A DNA stretch of 64,000 bases, from positions 40,930,165 through 40,994,164 of the forward strand of contig CM044868.1 of NCBI GenBank assembly GCA_024500155.1, written 5' to 3'. This stretch comes from Chenopodium formosanum. Lineage: Eukaryota; Streptophyta; Magnoliopsida; Caryophyllales; Amaranthaceae. Of the stretch, positions 56,020 through 64,000 are shown piece after piece. The stretch's first letter is position 1; the number at the start of each line of letters is the position of its first letter. The notes beneath the pieces are model-generated. The model was not told where the DNA came from and did no database searches. It was given only the letters and a program-made list of their open reading frames with translations. The translations under genes and the position numbers were made by a program.

Positions 56020-56820
56020 AGTTTATCCAAATACCCCGAATGGGTAGCAAATGTGGTCCCATTTCAGAAGAAGGATGGAAGGGTAAGAATGAGTGTCGAC
56101 TATTGAGATTTAAATAAGGCAAGTCCAAAGGACGACTTTTCTTTACCACACATCGATATTTTAGTAGATAATACAACAAATCATGTGCTTCTCTCATTTA
56201 TGGATGGATACGCGACATACAACCAGATTATTATGTCGGAAGAAGACATGGAGAAAACGACATTCATAACACCTTGGGGTACTTATTGTTACACGGTAAT
56301 GTCATTCGGGTTGAAAAACGCGGGTGCTACTTACCTACGAGCAGAAACTGCCCTACTCCATGATATGATGCATAAAGAGGTTGAAGTATATGTGGACGAT
56401 ATGATCGTGAATAAAAAAATTGCCCAGGACATTAAGTAGCCTTAAGAAATTTTTTTGAAATGCTAAGAAAATACAACATGAGGTTGAATCCATCAAAGTG
56501 TGATTTTGGAGTCACCTCATGCAAGCTCTTGGAATACGTTATAAGCTTTAGAGGAATAGAGATAAACCCAACCAAGATCAAGGCGATCATGTCAATGCCA
56601 CCGCCCAAAACTAAGAAACGAATTCGATGATTTATTGGTCGGTTGCAATACATAAGTGGGTTCATATCGAAGCTAATAACGATATGAAAACCAATATTCA
56701 AGAAGCTCAAAATGAATGTGCTAGTATTATGGGACGACAAGTGTTAAAAAGCCTTTGAGAAGATCAAATCTTAGCTCGCAAATCCTCCCGTATTAGCACC
56801 AGCGCTTCTAGGGATCCCTC
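56020..56820 (+). pseudogene. Y reverse transcriptase, C-terminal two thirds (broken)
   Basis: Resumes with YPEWVANVVPFQKKDGRVRM and VDY, a TAG-type stop, then DLNKASPKDDFSLPHIDILV. The frame 56185-56439 has SFMDGYATYNQIIM, TFITPWGTYCYTVMSFGLKN and the active site VYVDDMIVNKK. The thumb and connection (56440-56820) are readable only with frame changes and several stops (NPSKCDFGVTSCKLL; FIGRLQYISGFI). Confidence 0.85.
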
Positions 56821-56825
56821 TTAGG

Positions 56826-57650
56826 TTGTACTTAACAGTCACCAAGGAGACAATGGGGGCTATGCTTGAAAAAGAGGTACAAGGAAAAGAAAATGCAATC
56901 TACTACCTATGCAAGAAAATGCTCAAATATGAAGTACGCTACACACCGCTGAAAAATTTGTGCCTCGCATTGGTGTGGGCCACAGCAAAGCTAGGACATT
57001 ACATGCTCGTGCATACAGTCTCTTAGTTTCTCAAATAGATCCACTTAAGTATCTATTCGAAAAGTCTACACTCAATGGGCGCATATCAAGGTGGATGGTC
57101 AATTTAGCCCAATTCGATGTAATATTCATACGTCAAAAAGCTATCAAAGGATCTGTGGTCTCGAACTTCCTAGCGGATTTCCCAATAGAAGATTCGACGC
57201 GAGTACATGACAACGAATTTCCAGATGAAGACTTGATGGTGACAGAAGATGATACTTGGACTTTATACTTTGATGGAGCCTCAAACCAAAAAGGATGTGG
57301 TAGTTGAGTACTATTAGTATTACCTAAAGAAGAGCATGTTCCAATCTCTATAAATCTAAATTTCAACGTTACCAACAACGCTGCTGAATATGAAGCATGT
57401 GTGGTAGGCTTCGAAACAGCTTTGGCATTGGGAGTAAAGAAATTACAAATATTCGGAGACTCTTCGTTGATCATCAATCAAATATCTAAAAGATGGAAAG
57501 TAAGGAGTGAAAGTCTAGCCCCTTACCAAACCTATCTGGAAACTCTCACTAACCAGTTGGAAAGGTATAATACACCTATCTACCTAGAGAGGAAAACCAA
57601 TTTGCTGATGCCTTGGAAAGACTAGCCTCAATGGTTAGGATTCCTACGGA
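56826..57650 (+). pseudogene. Y dual RNase H region (broken)
   Basis: The first RNase H (56826-57180) reads LYLTVTKETMGAMLEKE, YTPLKNLCLALVWATAKLGH, then PLKYLFEKSTLNGRIS after a frame change. The second (57230-57625) reads WTLYFDGASNQKGCG (Asp), NNAAEYEACVVGFETA (Glu) and IFGDSSLIINQISKRW (Asp), and is followed by a TAG in the next conserved block. The double domain assigns Y to the Tat lineage. Confidence 0.85.
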
Positions 57651-57723
57651 AATCGAGAAAATGCCTCTAACCATAGAGAAAAGGCATAAACCGTCATAAA
57701 TTAAAGCTATAGAAGATGATGAA

Positions 57724-58998
57724 GTGATCCAAGATGAAGAAGAAGAAGAACTATGGTATACGGATATACTCAATTACGTCACCAAAGGAGAACATCCTCC
57801 TCATGCTGACAAAAGAGCAACACAAGCATTAAGACACTTGGCTTCCCAATACGTACTCATAGAAAACGAGTTACACAAAAGGGTACCTAAGGGTCGAGCT
57901 CTCTTATATGTAGGGAAAATGGAAGCCCAAAGAGCTATGAGGATAGTCCACAAAGGCATTTGTGGAACCCATGTTAATGGAAAAGTGCTAGTCCAAAATA
58001 TAATGCGAGAAGGATATTATTGGACTACCATGAATAGGGATTTTCATCAATATGTAAAAAGATGCCCTAAGAGCCAAATTTACGCTAACTTACAACATGT
58101 TCCTCCGTCTCTACTCTACACCTACACTTCACCATGGCCATTCTCTACATGGGGAATTGATATTATTGATAAAATCATCCCTCTCGGGACAGGAGGTCAC
58201 GAATACATCCTAGTAGCAATTGATTACTTTACAAAGTGGGTTGAAGAACAATCATATGTTAAACTCACTACAAAACATGTAGCACTCTTTATCGAAAGGA
58301 ATATTATTTGTCGATATGGAGTCCCACATGAAATGATAAGTGACAATGGAACTCACTTTCAAGCAGAATGTGAAGAATTGTTACAAAAGTACGATATTCA
58401 ACATCATCAATCTTCCCCTTATAGTCCTCAAGCAAATGGAGCAGTTAAGGCGGCTAACAAAAATCTAAAGACTATTATCGAGAAAATGGAAGAAAATTAT
58501 AAGGATTGGCCAGACAAACTCCATTTTGCAATTTGGGGTTATCGCACGTCAATTCGTAGGTCAACAGGAAATACGTCATTCTCCTTGGTTTATGGAATGG
58601 ATGTCATAAAACATATAGAGCTAGAGATACCATCTCTACGCATCGCACTAGAAAGCAAACTCGATGAAGTTGAATGGACTAGTGCAAGATATGAAGAGTT
58701 AATTCTACTTGATGAAAAACGACTAGAAGCTCTACATCATACCCAATGCTATCAAACTCGTATGGCTAGGCACTTTAATAAGAAGGACAAGACAAGAAAC
58801 ATCAAAGTAGGAGACTCTGTGTTAAAAGCATTAAGGAAAAATGTTTTGGATCCAAGGGGCAAATTTAGTCCTAATCGGTCTGGACCATATATTGTCAAAA
58901 CCAATTTGTCAGGAGGTGCAACAAAATTAACTGATATGGATGGCAATGAATTCTCAAACATGACGAACCTTGACCAACTTAAAAAGTACTACCCATAG
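57724..58998 (+). CDS. Y integrase, long intact frame but altered catalytic site
   Basis: A 424-residue uninterrupted frame. Zinc part: HKGICGTHVNGKVL, with CPKC changed to CPKSQ, so one ligand is lost. Core: STWGIDIIDKI (Asp), VAIDYFTKWVEEQ, MISDNGTHF (Asp), then QANGAVKAANKNLKT, where the catalytic Glu of the usual V-E-A-A-N-K is Lys (GAG to AAG). C-terminal part: FHFAIWGYRTS-like WGYRTSIRRSTGN, a WTSARYEELILLDEKRLEAL helix, FSPNRSGPYIVK and an end in LDQLKKYYP. The frame survived although the enzyme should be dead. Y is therefore inactive, or this copy was mobilised in trans before the rest of pol decayed. Confidence 0.85.
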   Translation: MIQDEEEEELWYTDILNYVTKGEHPPHADKRATQALRHLASQYVLIENELHKRVPKGRALLYVGKMEAQRAMRIVHKGICGTHVNGKVLVQNIMREGYYWTTMNRDFHQYVKRCPKSQIYANLQHVPPSLLYTYTSPWPFSTWGIDIIDKIIPLGTGGHEYILVAIDYFTKWVEEQSYVKLTTKHVALFIERNIICRYGVPHEMISDNGTHFQAECEELLQKYDIQHHQSSPYSPQANGAVKAANKNLKTIIEKMEENYKDWPDKLHFAIWGYRTSIRRSTGNTSFSLVYGMDVIKHIELEIPSLRIALESKLDEVEWTSARYEELILLDEKRLEALHHTQCYQTRMARHFNKKDKTRNIKVGDSVLKALRKNVLDPRGKFSPNRSGPYIVKTNLSGGATKLTDMDGNEFSNMTNLDQLKKYYP

Positions 58999-59524
58999 TT
59001 ACTTGAGTAGGAAACTCAAGAGAGCTACGTTTGGCTTGATTCTTTTGGAAAGGATACGTAGGCAACCCTTTACAGGGTGCGGCCACTTTAATTTTTGCAA
59101 ACCTCGCATCCTAGAAGCAATAAAAACTTAACGCAATAGCAACGCCACAAAAAGGAGTCTGTCGCCAAACGATAGACTGCAGCATGAGGCGACAAAGCTT
59201 GTCGCCCAGAGACAGGCAGCAACGTATGGCGACAGACGGAAAACAACGGCGCCAATTTTCTGCGAATATTTGGGCAAATTTCGGTGTATTTCGGAAAATT
59301 TTTGACTTTCGTACTCGAGAAAATTTCTGTAAAATGATTAAAGTTGTTTTCATTGCTTTAATAAATTAATTTTAAAAGTTGATTTAATTAAAAAAAAGCT
59401 AAAATTGCATTAATAAAATAAATAAAGAAAAATTACATTATTGATGGAATTTAAATAAAAGCTTAATAAAATAAATTAACTTTAAATTTAAACTAGTCTA
59501 ATAAGTTGGAAATTAAGCAATGCT
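58999..59524 (+). other. Post-pol region of Y with GTCGCC/GGCGAC module; no gene
   Basis: Directly after integrase a conserved-looking tail (TACGTTTGGCTTGATTC.., GGTGCGGCCACTTTAATTTTTG) follows. The module at 59140-59240 has at least five GTCGC or GGCGA words in both orientations. The rest is AT-rich. Confidence 0.5.
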
Positions 59525-61068
59525 TCAATATTTCTTCTCTTTCTTTGCCCTCTTCCAATTTTTCTCTGCATCCTCTTCATCATCCATGACTTTAGCTAGT
59601 AGGAATCCTTTAAAGAACCTACATTCAATTTTAGAGTAAATGGTTTCTCCCTTAGTTAGGACTCCATGTTTCTTTTCTACCCAAACCTTCTTTTCTGAAG
59701 TGTCATCTTTTCTTTTCCCTTTATCCTTTGTAGTGTCTTTCTTCTTAGGCATCACGGATGTTTTAAATTCAACTTTTTCACCTAAGCGTTCCTTAACAGG
59801 AATCACTTTGTCACCTAGACGGTCCTTCACATTAGTTCGACTCTGATTTTTCTTCATGTCCTTTAAATTTGTAGGCTTATTAAGAAGCCATCTCTTCACA
59901 TCATTAGGCAAGGAAGGAGGAACCTTTTGGGTAATCACTTCTCATAAAGCCCTAGCACTCTAATATTTGTAAAATTTCTCTACTTCTTGTGACAGAGATT
60001 TCATAGGGACGACGGAGATCCCCAGAAGGAATTATTTGAAGTAGATCGTACTGCCTTTTTACCCTGCAGGGATAATAAAAAGTCATCGTGGTTAAGCTTG
60101 GAAGACGGCAGAAGGGTTGCTTGTTGACACCAACCATCTTCTCAATTTTCCACCATGGGACGACCCACTTGATATCAAAGTTACAAGAGGCAAAAAAATT
60201 TATTCCGCTCATGGCGACCAATCTTAGAGAAACGCTTCTTTTGCCTCACAAAGCAATTTGGAAAGTATTTTTCAATGTTTTCAAGAGGACTACTTAATTC
60301 TAGTCTCTCCATTAGCCATATCTACAAAAAAAAAAAAAAAAAAAAATCAATGCAAATAATTAATATTCCTATACAAAAATATGTTTTTGATTTCTGTAAT
60401 TAAAAATTTTATTTTTCTACCTGTAATAAAATTAGAGAGCCCCAAAAAGGTGCTTTTTAATTCATCTAGACTAAGCATAGTCTCTCCAACAATTAATGAC
60501 ATTGGGTTTCTTCCAGATTCAATTTTCTCCAAAATAGTTAATATAATTTTTTGACCCTCATTAGTTCTACCACTAGTGAGAAGATATTGGTTAAGCGTGC
60601 AAAAGAGAAAAACCCTTCTTCTATAAACATGAAAAGACTCAGAATAAGGTATATCAAAGTAATGTCGTGCAAATTCTTTTAGATTGACTACGCTACCAAC
60701 TACAATATTTGTTTGATCTCTGTCTTTTGAATTAAAGAAGCGCTAAAAATCTTTATAATAATATTCATTCACTCTAGGATTACCGCAAGATCTAATGAAG
60801 GGAAGACTAGGATGGCACCAAATTCTTCCGGTAAAGGGCTAATTTCATCACACCCTAGTCTAAAGCAATGTGTATCTATATCCCAATATTCTAAGGCGGT
60901 ATGAATAAAATCTATGTCAAGATCTACCCCCTTAACACCATAAATACCTCCCATGTGAAAAAATTCGAGTTCTTTTCTCTCTTTAGCAGTTAAAGACCAA
61001 CACCATCTACGAGTTAAATTGCTAAACTCTTAGTGACTAAGTACATGATTATTTGTTGAGAATCTAAG
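59525..61068 (-). pseudogene. Antisense extra ORF of Y, DUF7745-like by motif recall (broken)
   Basis: It runs opposite to pol. Pieces in order on the minus strand: LTRRWCWSLTAKERKELEFF, DFIHTALEYWDIDTHCFRLG and EISPLPEEFGAIL (60769-61060); LNQYLLTSGRTNEGQK and ILTILEKIESGRNPMSLIVG (60347-60640). A likely intron (60322-60420) has donor CAG|GTAGAA and a 22-T acceptor tract. Then IWLMERLELSSPLENIEKYF, WVVPWWKIEKMVG and MTFYYPCRVKRQYDLLQIIP (59952-60300), and a Lys-rich tail (59525-59938). The YW..CF..G..EISP, ALE-KG-NP-like and LPLWG/Y-P-like layout recalls plant DUF7745 proteins, which are widespread in retroelements. No function is known to me. Several stops and frame changes. Confidence 0.55.
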
Positions 61069-61488
61069 GTTATAATTAATCTGTTCGAATTATACAGAAA
61101 ATCGGCAGATTAGGAGGCTGTTTATTTACAAAATTCATGCAGTTTGACTCCGGAAAGGATTCAGAGGCAGCGCACTGCAGCGCTAGACGACAAGCTTGTC
61201 GCCTTGCGACAGTGTCAGTCGCCTGGCGACAGAAGCAGCGTTTGGCGACAGCGCAAAGCGAGTGGCGACAAATGGCGCTGCAACGCCACTTCAGTGTGCT
61301 ATGCAAACCGCGTTTTTCTGGCTATGATTCGAATTTGTAAAATGACTTTACAATTTTTCCCTTTGTTCATACATATCAATTCAATATTTTTTTCCTTCTT
61401 TTTTCTTTTTTAGATTTATTCAAGCTTAATTAAATTTAGGTTTGTTTTAAGTTTGATTTTTTTTTCATTTTTTTTCTTTTTTGGGGAG
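61069..61488. other. Upstream region of the Y antisense ORF, with GTCGCC/GGCGAC module
   Basis: The module at 61165-61300 is the densest in the window, with about eight GTCGC or GGCGA words. It lies upstream of the antisense ORF, so it could act in its promoter; that is inference. Pyrimidine-rich sequence follows. Confidence 0.45.
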
Positions 61489-61713
61489 AATGTCGGATAC
61501 CCTCCATTAGTAATAAAAATGACAGAAATTTTTGCGCAAAATTAATCACAAATTTTTTGCACACATACATATGCACATAAATAAAAAATAAATAGATAAA
61601 AGAGTCATAATAGATAATAGTATGTGTATACAAATATGTCTAACAAATGTGTCTAATAAATGAGTTAGTCTGCAAAGTCCTAGAAAAGTCAAAATAAAAC
61701 AACACAGGTATAA
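61489..61713 (+). other. Possible LTR start of Y, then unassigned sequence
   Basis: TTTTTGGGGAGAA|TGTCGGATACC looks like a polypurine tract followed by a TG LTR end. The LTR would have to be truncated within ~100-200 bp, because the next region belongs to another gene-like unit. No second copy of this start is in the window to confirm it. Confidence 0.35.
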
Positions 61714-62726
61714 CTACGGTGCTGAAGGATGCACATGATGAGGGATGTTCATCATATCAAAGAATAACGCAGATCGAGGAATATGCTCCTCACTTGCTCT
61801 GGTCTCGCCAGGAGTAGGGAACCATAACTTAGGACTAGTCCACCCAGGGTCGCCCTGGTGATGAATCGGCAAAGGCTGAGGTTGCTGCGACAACGAGCTA
61901 GTCTCGTACGTCCCACCACCTTTTGGAGCCGATGTCGCCTCTCCTTGGCCCATCGGCCTAGTCCGTGCACCCTCGGAGAAAGAACCCAAGCCCTCCACTG
62001 CCTCAGTTCCAGTAGAGTCACATCGGCCGCCTCAGCCACCAGAAGTAGTGCGGCGACGCCTTGAGCCAGACCTAGAAGGCTCCCTCCTAGCCTCTAGTCT
62101 CGTCCGGGTACGTGAAGTAATAGGATGTCCCTACAATGCTCAATCAAGTCAGATATATAAAGAAATAGAAAAATAAAACACTGCAAAATAAAGAGGAAAA
62201 AGGAATACCTCCTAAGTATTGTCGTCGCAACGACAGGAAGCCACATTCCTCATCCTCACCAGCTAGCTCTAGAAGGCGTCTATGCACCTCTCCATTGCCG
62301 TCACCACCTCGCGTGAGAAATGTCAGAAAACAAAGTCAGTATCAGTACAAGACAAGTATAAACAAATAACAAGTAAGTAACTCACCCAAGTCTGGTGACG
62401 AGGGATGGATTGCTCCACGAAGCCCTGGTCCTCAGGAGCCGGAGGAGTCAACTCCTCAATAGGGTCGTATGTCCCCTGATAGCTGATGGACATCCAAGGA
62501 GGAACGAACACAGCAGGCTCAGTCTGGAAAAAAGCAAACCAAAGTGAATAAAATACCACTTGCGGGCTACTTAGCAAAGAAATAAAAGAGAAAAATTATA
62601 CCGCCGCCTCCGCAGACAAAACAGGGGCCGGAGCTAACAACGGCAACAAGTTCTCCTCGTAGCATCGCCTCGAGCTAGCATGATATTGCCAAGGAGTATC
62701 AGCAGGTGTAGACATCTACTTTTGGC
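61714..62726 (-). pseudogene. Apparently spliced antisense ORF next to the right-edge LTR, unrecognised
   Basis: From an ATG at 62726 the minus strand reads MSTPADTPWQYHASSRRCYE and LLPLLAPAPVLSAEAA (to about 62605). Next is VPPWMSISYQGTYDPIEELT with APEDQGFVEQSIPRHQTW (62390-62520), ending at a GT donor (TGG|GTGAGT). Further open stretches are HRRLLELAGEDEECGFLSLR (about 62215-62310) and an Arg/Ser/Gly-rich C-terminal part (61714-62130) ending HPSAP. The pattern of short open exons with GT donors suggests two or three introns, but I could not close one frame through all of them. Pro-rich and low complexity in part. It could be the C-terminal half of a retroelement extra ORF. I do not recognise the family. 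Confidence 0.4.
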
Positions 62727-64000
62727 CTCCTGTCCCGACAGAAAGTGCAATGACGATAAATAAAACCATCTTCGTGTTAGATTGAAGTGGAGAATGCTTA
62801 TGGATAACTAGTTAAGCCACAAAACACAAAAACTAGCACAAACTAAAAAAACAAAGCTAAACAAGGTCCAATTAACTAAATCCTATCAATATTATGCTTA
62901 AGCTCGTGCTTAAAATCCAATAATGACGGATTTAGCAGCGCCTAGGTTAAATTTTAATGTTGTCGCAGGAAAATCTGCGTGCATCTCAATCTCGCGCTGG
63001 GCAGGTGCGCGCAACTATTTTAGTTGCACACGACACTCAGAAAAACCTTTAGAGATGTGCTCACGGAAGATTCAGAATTTTATGAAAATATAGAATCAAA
63101 TCTTACCATAATGCCGCGCGTAAGACACTCAGTTGCGCCGCCCATAACATCGCAACCAAATCACTTGCATTGGGATTCCGCGCACAACTAATCCTGTTGT
63201 GCGTGACACCTGCTTCGGCTGAATGTTCAAAACCCTAATCATACCCATTCCCTAGAAATAGAGGCTTAATCCGAGGCTTAAAGACACAGAAAAATAACCT
63301 AAAACTCTGGCGGAATACTAGTGAACTTATGCTACCTAAACCCTCTTGTCCTAAACACTCACCCTTTGATATTTTGTTACTACGGTGGAGGTTCCCCAAC
63401 AAGAAGGTGTCCATAAGTGTTCTAAACGGAGATCTAGTAAAGAGAAGTAGTAAATTCCTTAGAACTTAGATAAATCATATTTATTTTCTTGTTTAAAGGA
63501 ACCTTAATTAATTAATTAATGTTGTTTGATCACCTTAAAAGGACTAATCAATTATTTCCACATAGCATCTTGCGTTAAATAAAGATTATAATTGGATAAT
63601 TAATTGTTAGTTGATCACTTAAGCTAAGGCGAATATTGTTTATTTTCTTGTTCCTTTCACGAAATTGATTAAATAAAGAATAACGACGTTACAATGTAAT
63701 TCCTACGTGAATTAACGTGTGTAACTAAAATCAACTAACTTAGTTTTAGGTATCGTGTTTCATATATTGTTTGGTAATGAAATTGCAAAAAAGGAATAAC
63801 TAGTAGAGGTCGTACTAGGGCTAGAATAGCGATTCCTCCCTAAAAGGAACGTTATTTTAGTACCCTCGCTCCCGAACTCATTTCTGGTTTATGTAGACCA
63901 ATTTTGACATGGGTAAACTTATGATTCATGGTAATTGTTTCATGAACTCCACATGGAAGAAAGGCATGAACGAGGTTTATGAGTTTTCCTAAAACTCATT
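62707..64000 (+). repeat. LTR of a Tat-like element (Z), running off the right edge
   Basis: TGTAGACATCTACTTTTGGCC resembles the X LTR start. About 1.1 kb further the sequence TAGTACCCTCGCTCCCGAACT resembles the end region of the X LTR (TAGTACCTTCATCACCGAACT, near 6610), which supports one LTR in plus orientation. It holds GC-rich hairpins (63006-63032 and 63181-63203, both with GTTG/CAAC arms) and no gene. No clear polypurine tract precedes it. Confidence 0.5.

Larger units (their letters stand above)
53139..61488 (+). mobile_element. Tat-like Ty3/gypsy retrotransposon Y (pol and antisense extra ORF; 5' part missing)
   Basis: It begins inside pol, directly after the A2 LTR: protease, linker, RT (split by S3), two RNase H domains and integrase on the plus strand, then an antisense extra ORF (61068 to 59525). 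A purine tract TGGGGAGAA followed by TGTCGGATACC at 61489 may be the polypurine tract and LTR start of Y. Two GTCGCC/GGCGAC modules flank the extra ORF (59140-59240 and 61165-61300). Gag, PBS and 5' LTR are absent from the window. Confidence 0.75.

Noticed and set aside
55973..56197. Minus-strand 74-residue frame across the S3/Y junction
   Set aside because: It spans an LTR fragment and the RT coding strand, so it cannot be an ancestral gene.
1..64000. Host single-copy gene or endogenous plant virus
   Set aside because: Every recognisable protein belongs to LTR retrotransposon gag, pol or known types of extra ORF. No movement-protein or caulimovirus-type polyprotein arrangement was seen.

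Overview
This is nuclear DNA of a flowering plant, almost certainly a eudicot. It is AT-rich, shows no single-copy host gene that I can defend, and is filled from end to end by LTR retrotransposons of the plant lineages Athila (Ty3/gypsy), Tat/Ogre-like (Ty3/gypsy) and Sirevirus-like copia. Two small DNA transposons sit among them. No rRNA, tRNA, CRISPR or bacterial signals were seen. Most retroelement genes carry stops or frameshifts; the longest intact frames are the 426-residue extra ORF of the copia element and the integrase-region frame of element Y.

Left half (1-35647) is a nest resolved from terminal TG..CA ends, primer-binding sites (PBS) and target-site duplications (TSDs). A minus-strand Athila-like element (A1) was hit inside gag by a plus-strand element X (3527-35222, TSD CCCAC). 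X was hit by a second minus-strand Athila-like element (A3; LTR 33345-34971, gag 7371-8494). A3 was hit between PBS and gag by a minus-strand Sirevirus-like copia (C, 8571-33247). The 3' LTR of C was hit by a minus-strand Tat element (T, 9183-23649, TSD ACTCG). T was hit by a 2.6-kb solo LTR (S1, 10022-12587, TSD GTTAG). A long-TIR Mutator-like element (4479-5687) sits in the LTR of X.

Middle (35648-53138) is a plus-strand Athila-like element A2 with gag, protease, reverse transcriptase (RT), RNase H, integrase and an Athila-type extra ORF. It is interrupted by a second solo LTR of the S1 family (S2, 39006-41493, TSD CTCTT) and by a 568-bp hAT-type MITE (48283-48850, TSD CTACCGGG). Its 5' LTR is a chimera: the first ~0.7 kb is X-family LTR, the rest Athila LTR.

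Right (53139-64000) is the pol of a second Tat-like element (Y), interrupted in RT by an Athila-type LTR fragment (S3) and followed by an antisense extra ORF (DUF7745-like by motif recall). After that comes what looks like the 3' end of a further Tat-like element (Z): another antisense, apparently spliced ORF and an LTR running off the window.

Two themes stand out. First, the elements carry different additional ORFs in the same pol-to-3'LTR slot; the one in T is a six-exon gene antisense to gag-pol. Second, LTRs of several families carry a short GC-rich palindromic module, in four of them just upstream of a TATA-like box. Family names rest on motifs read by eye; no database search was possible.
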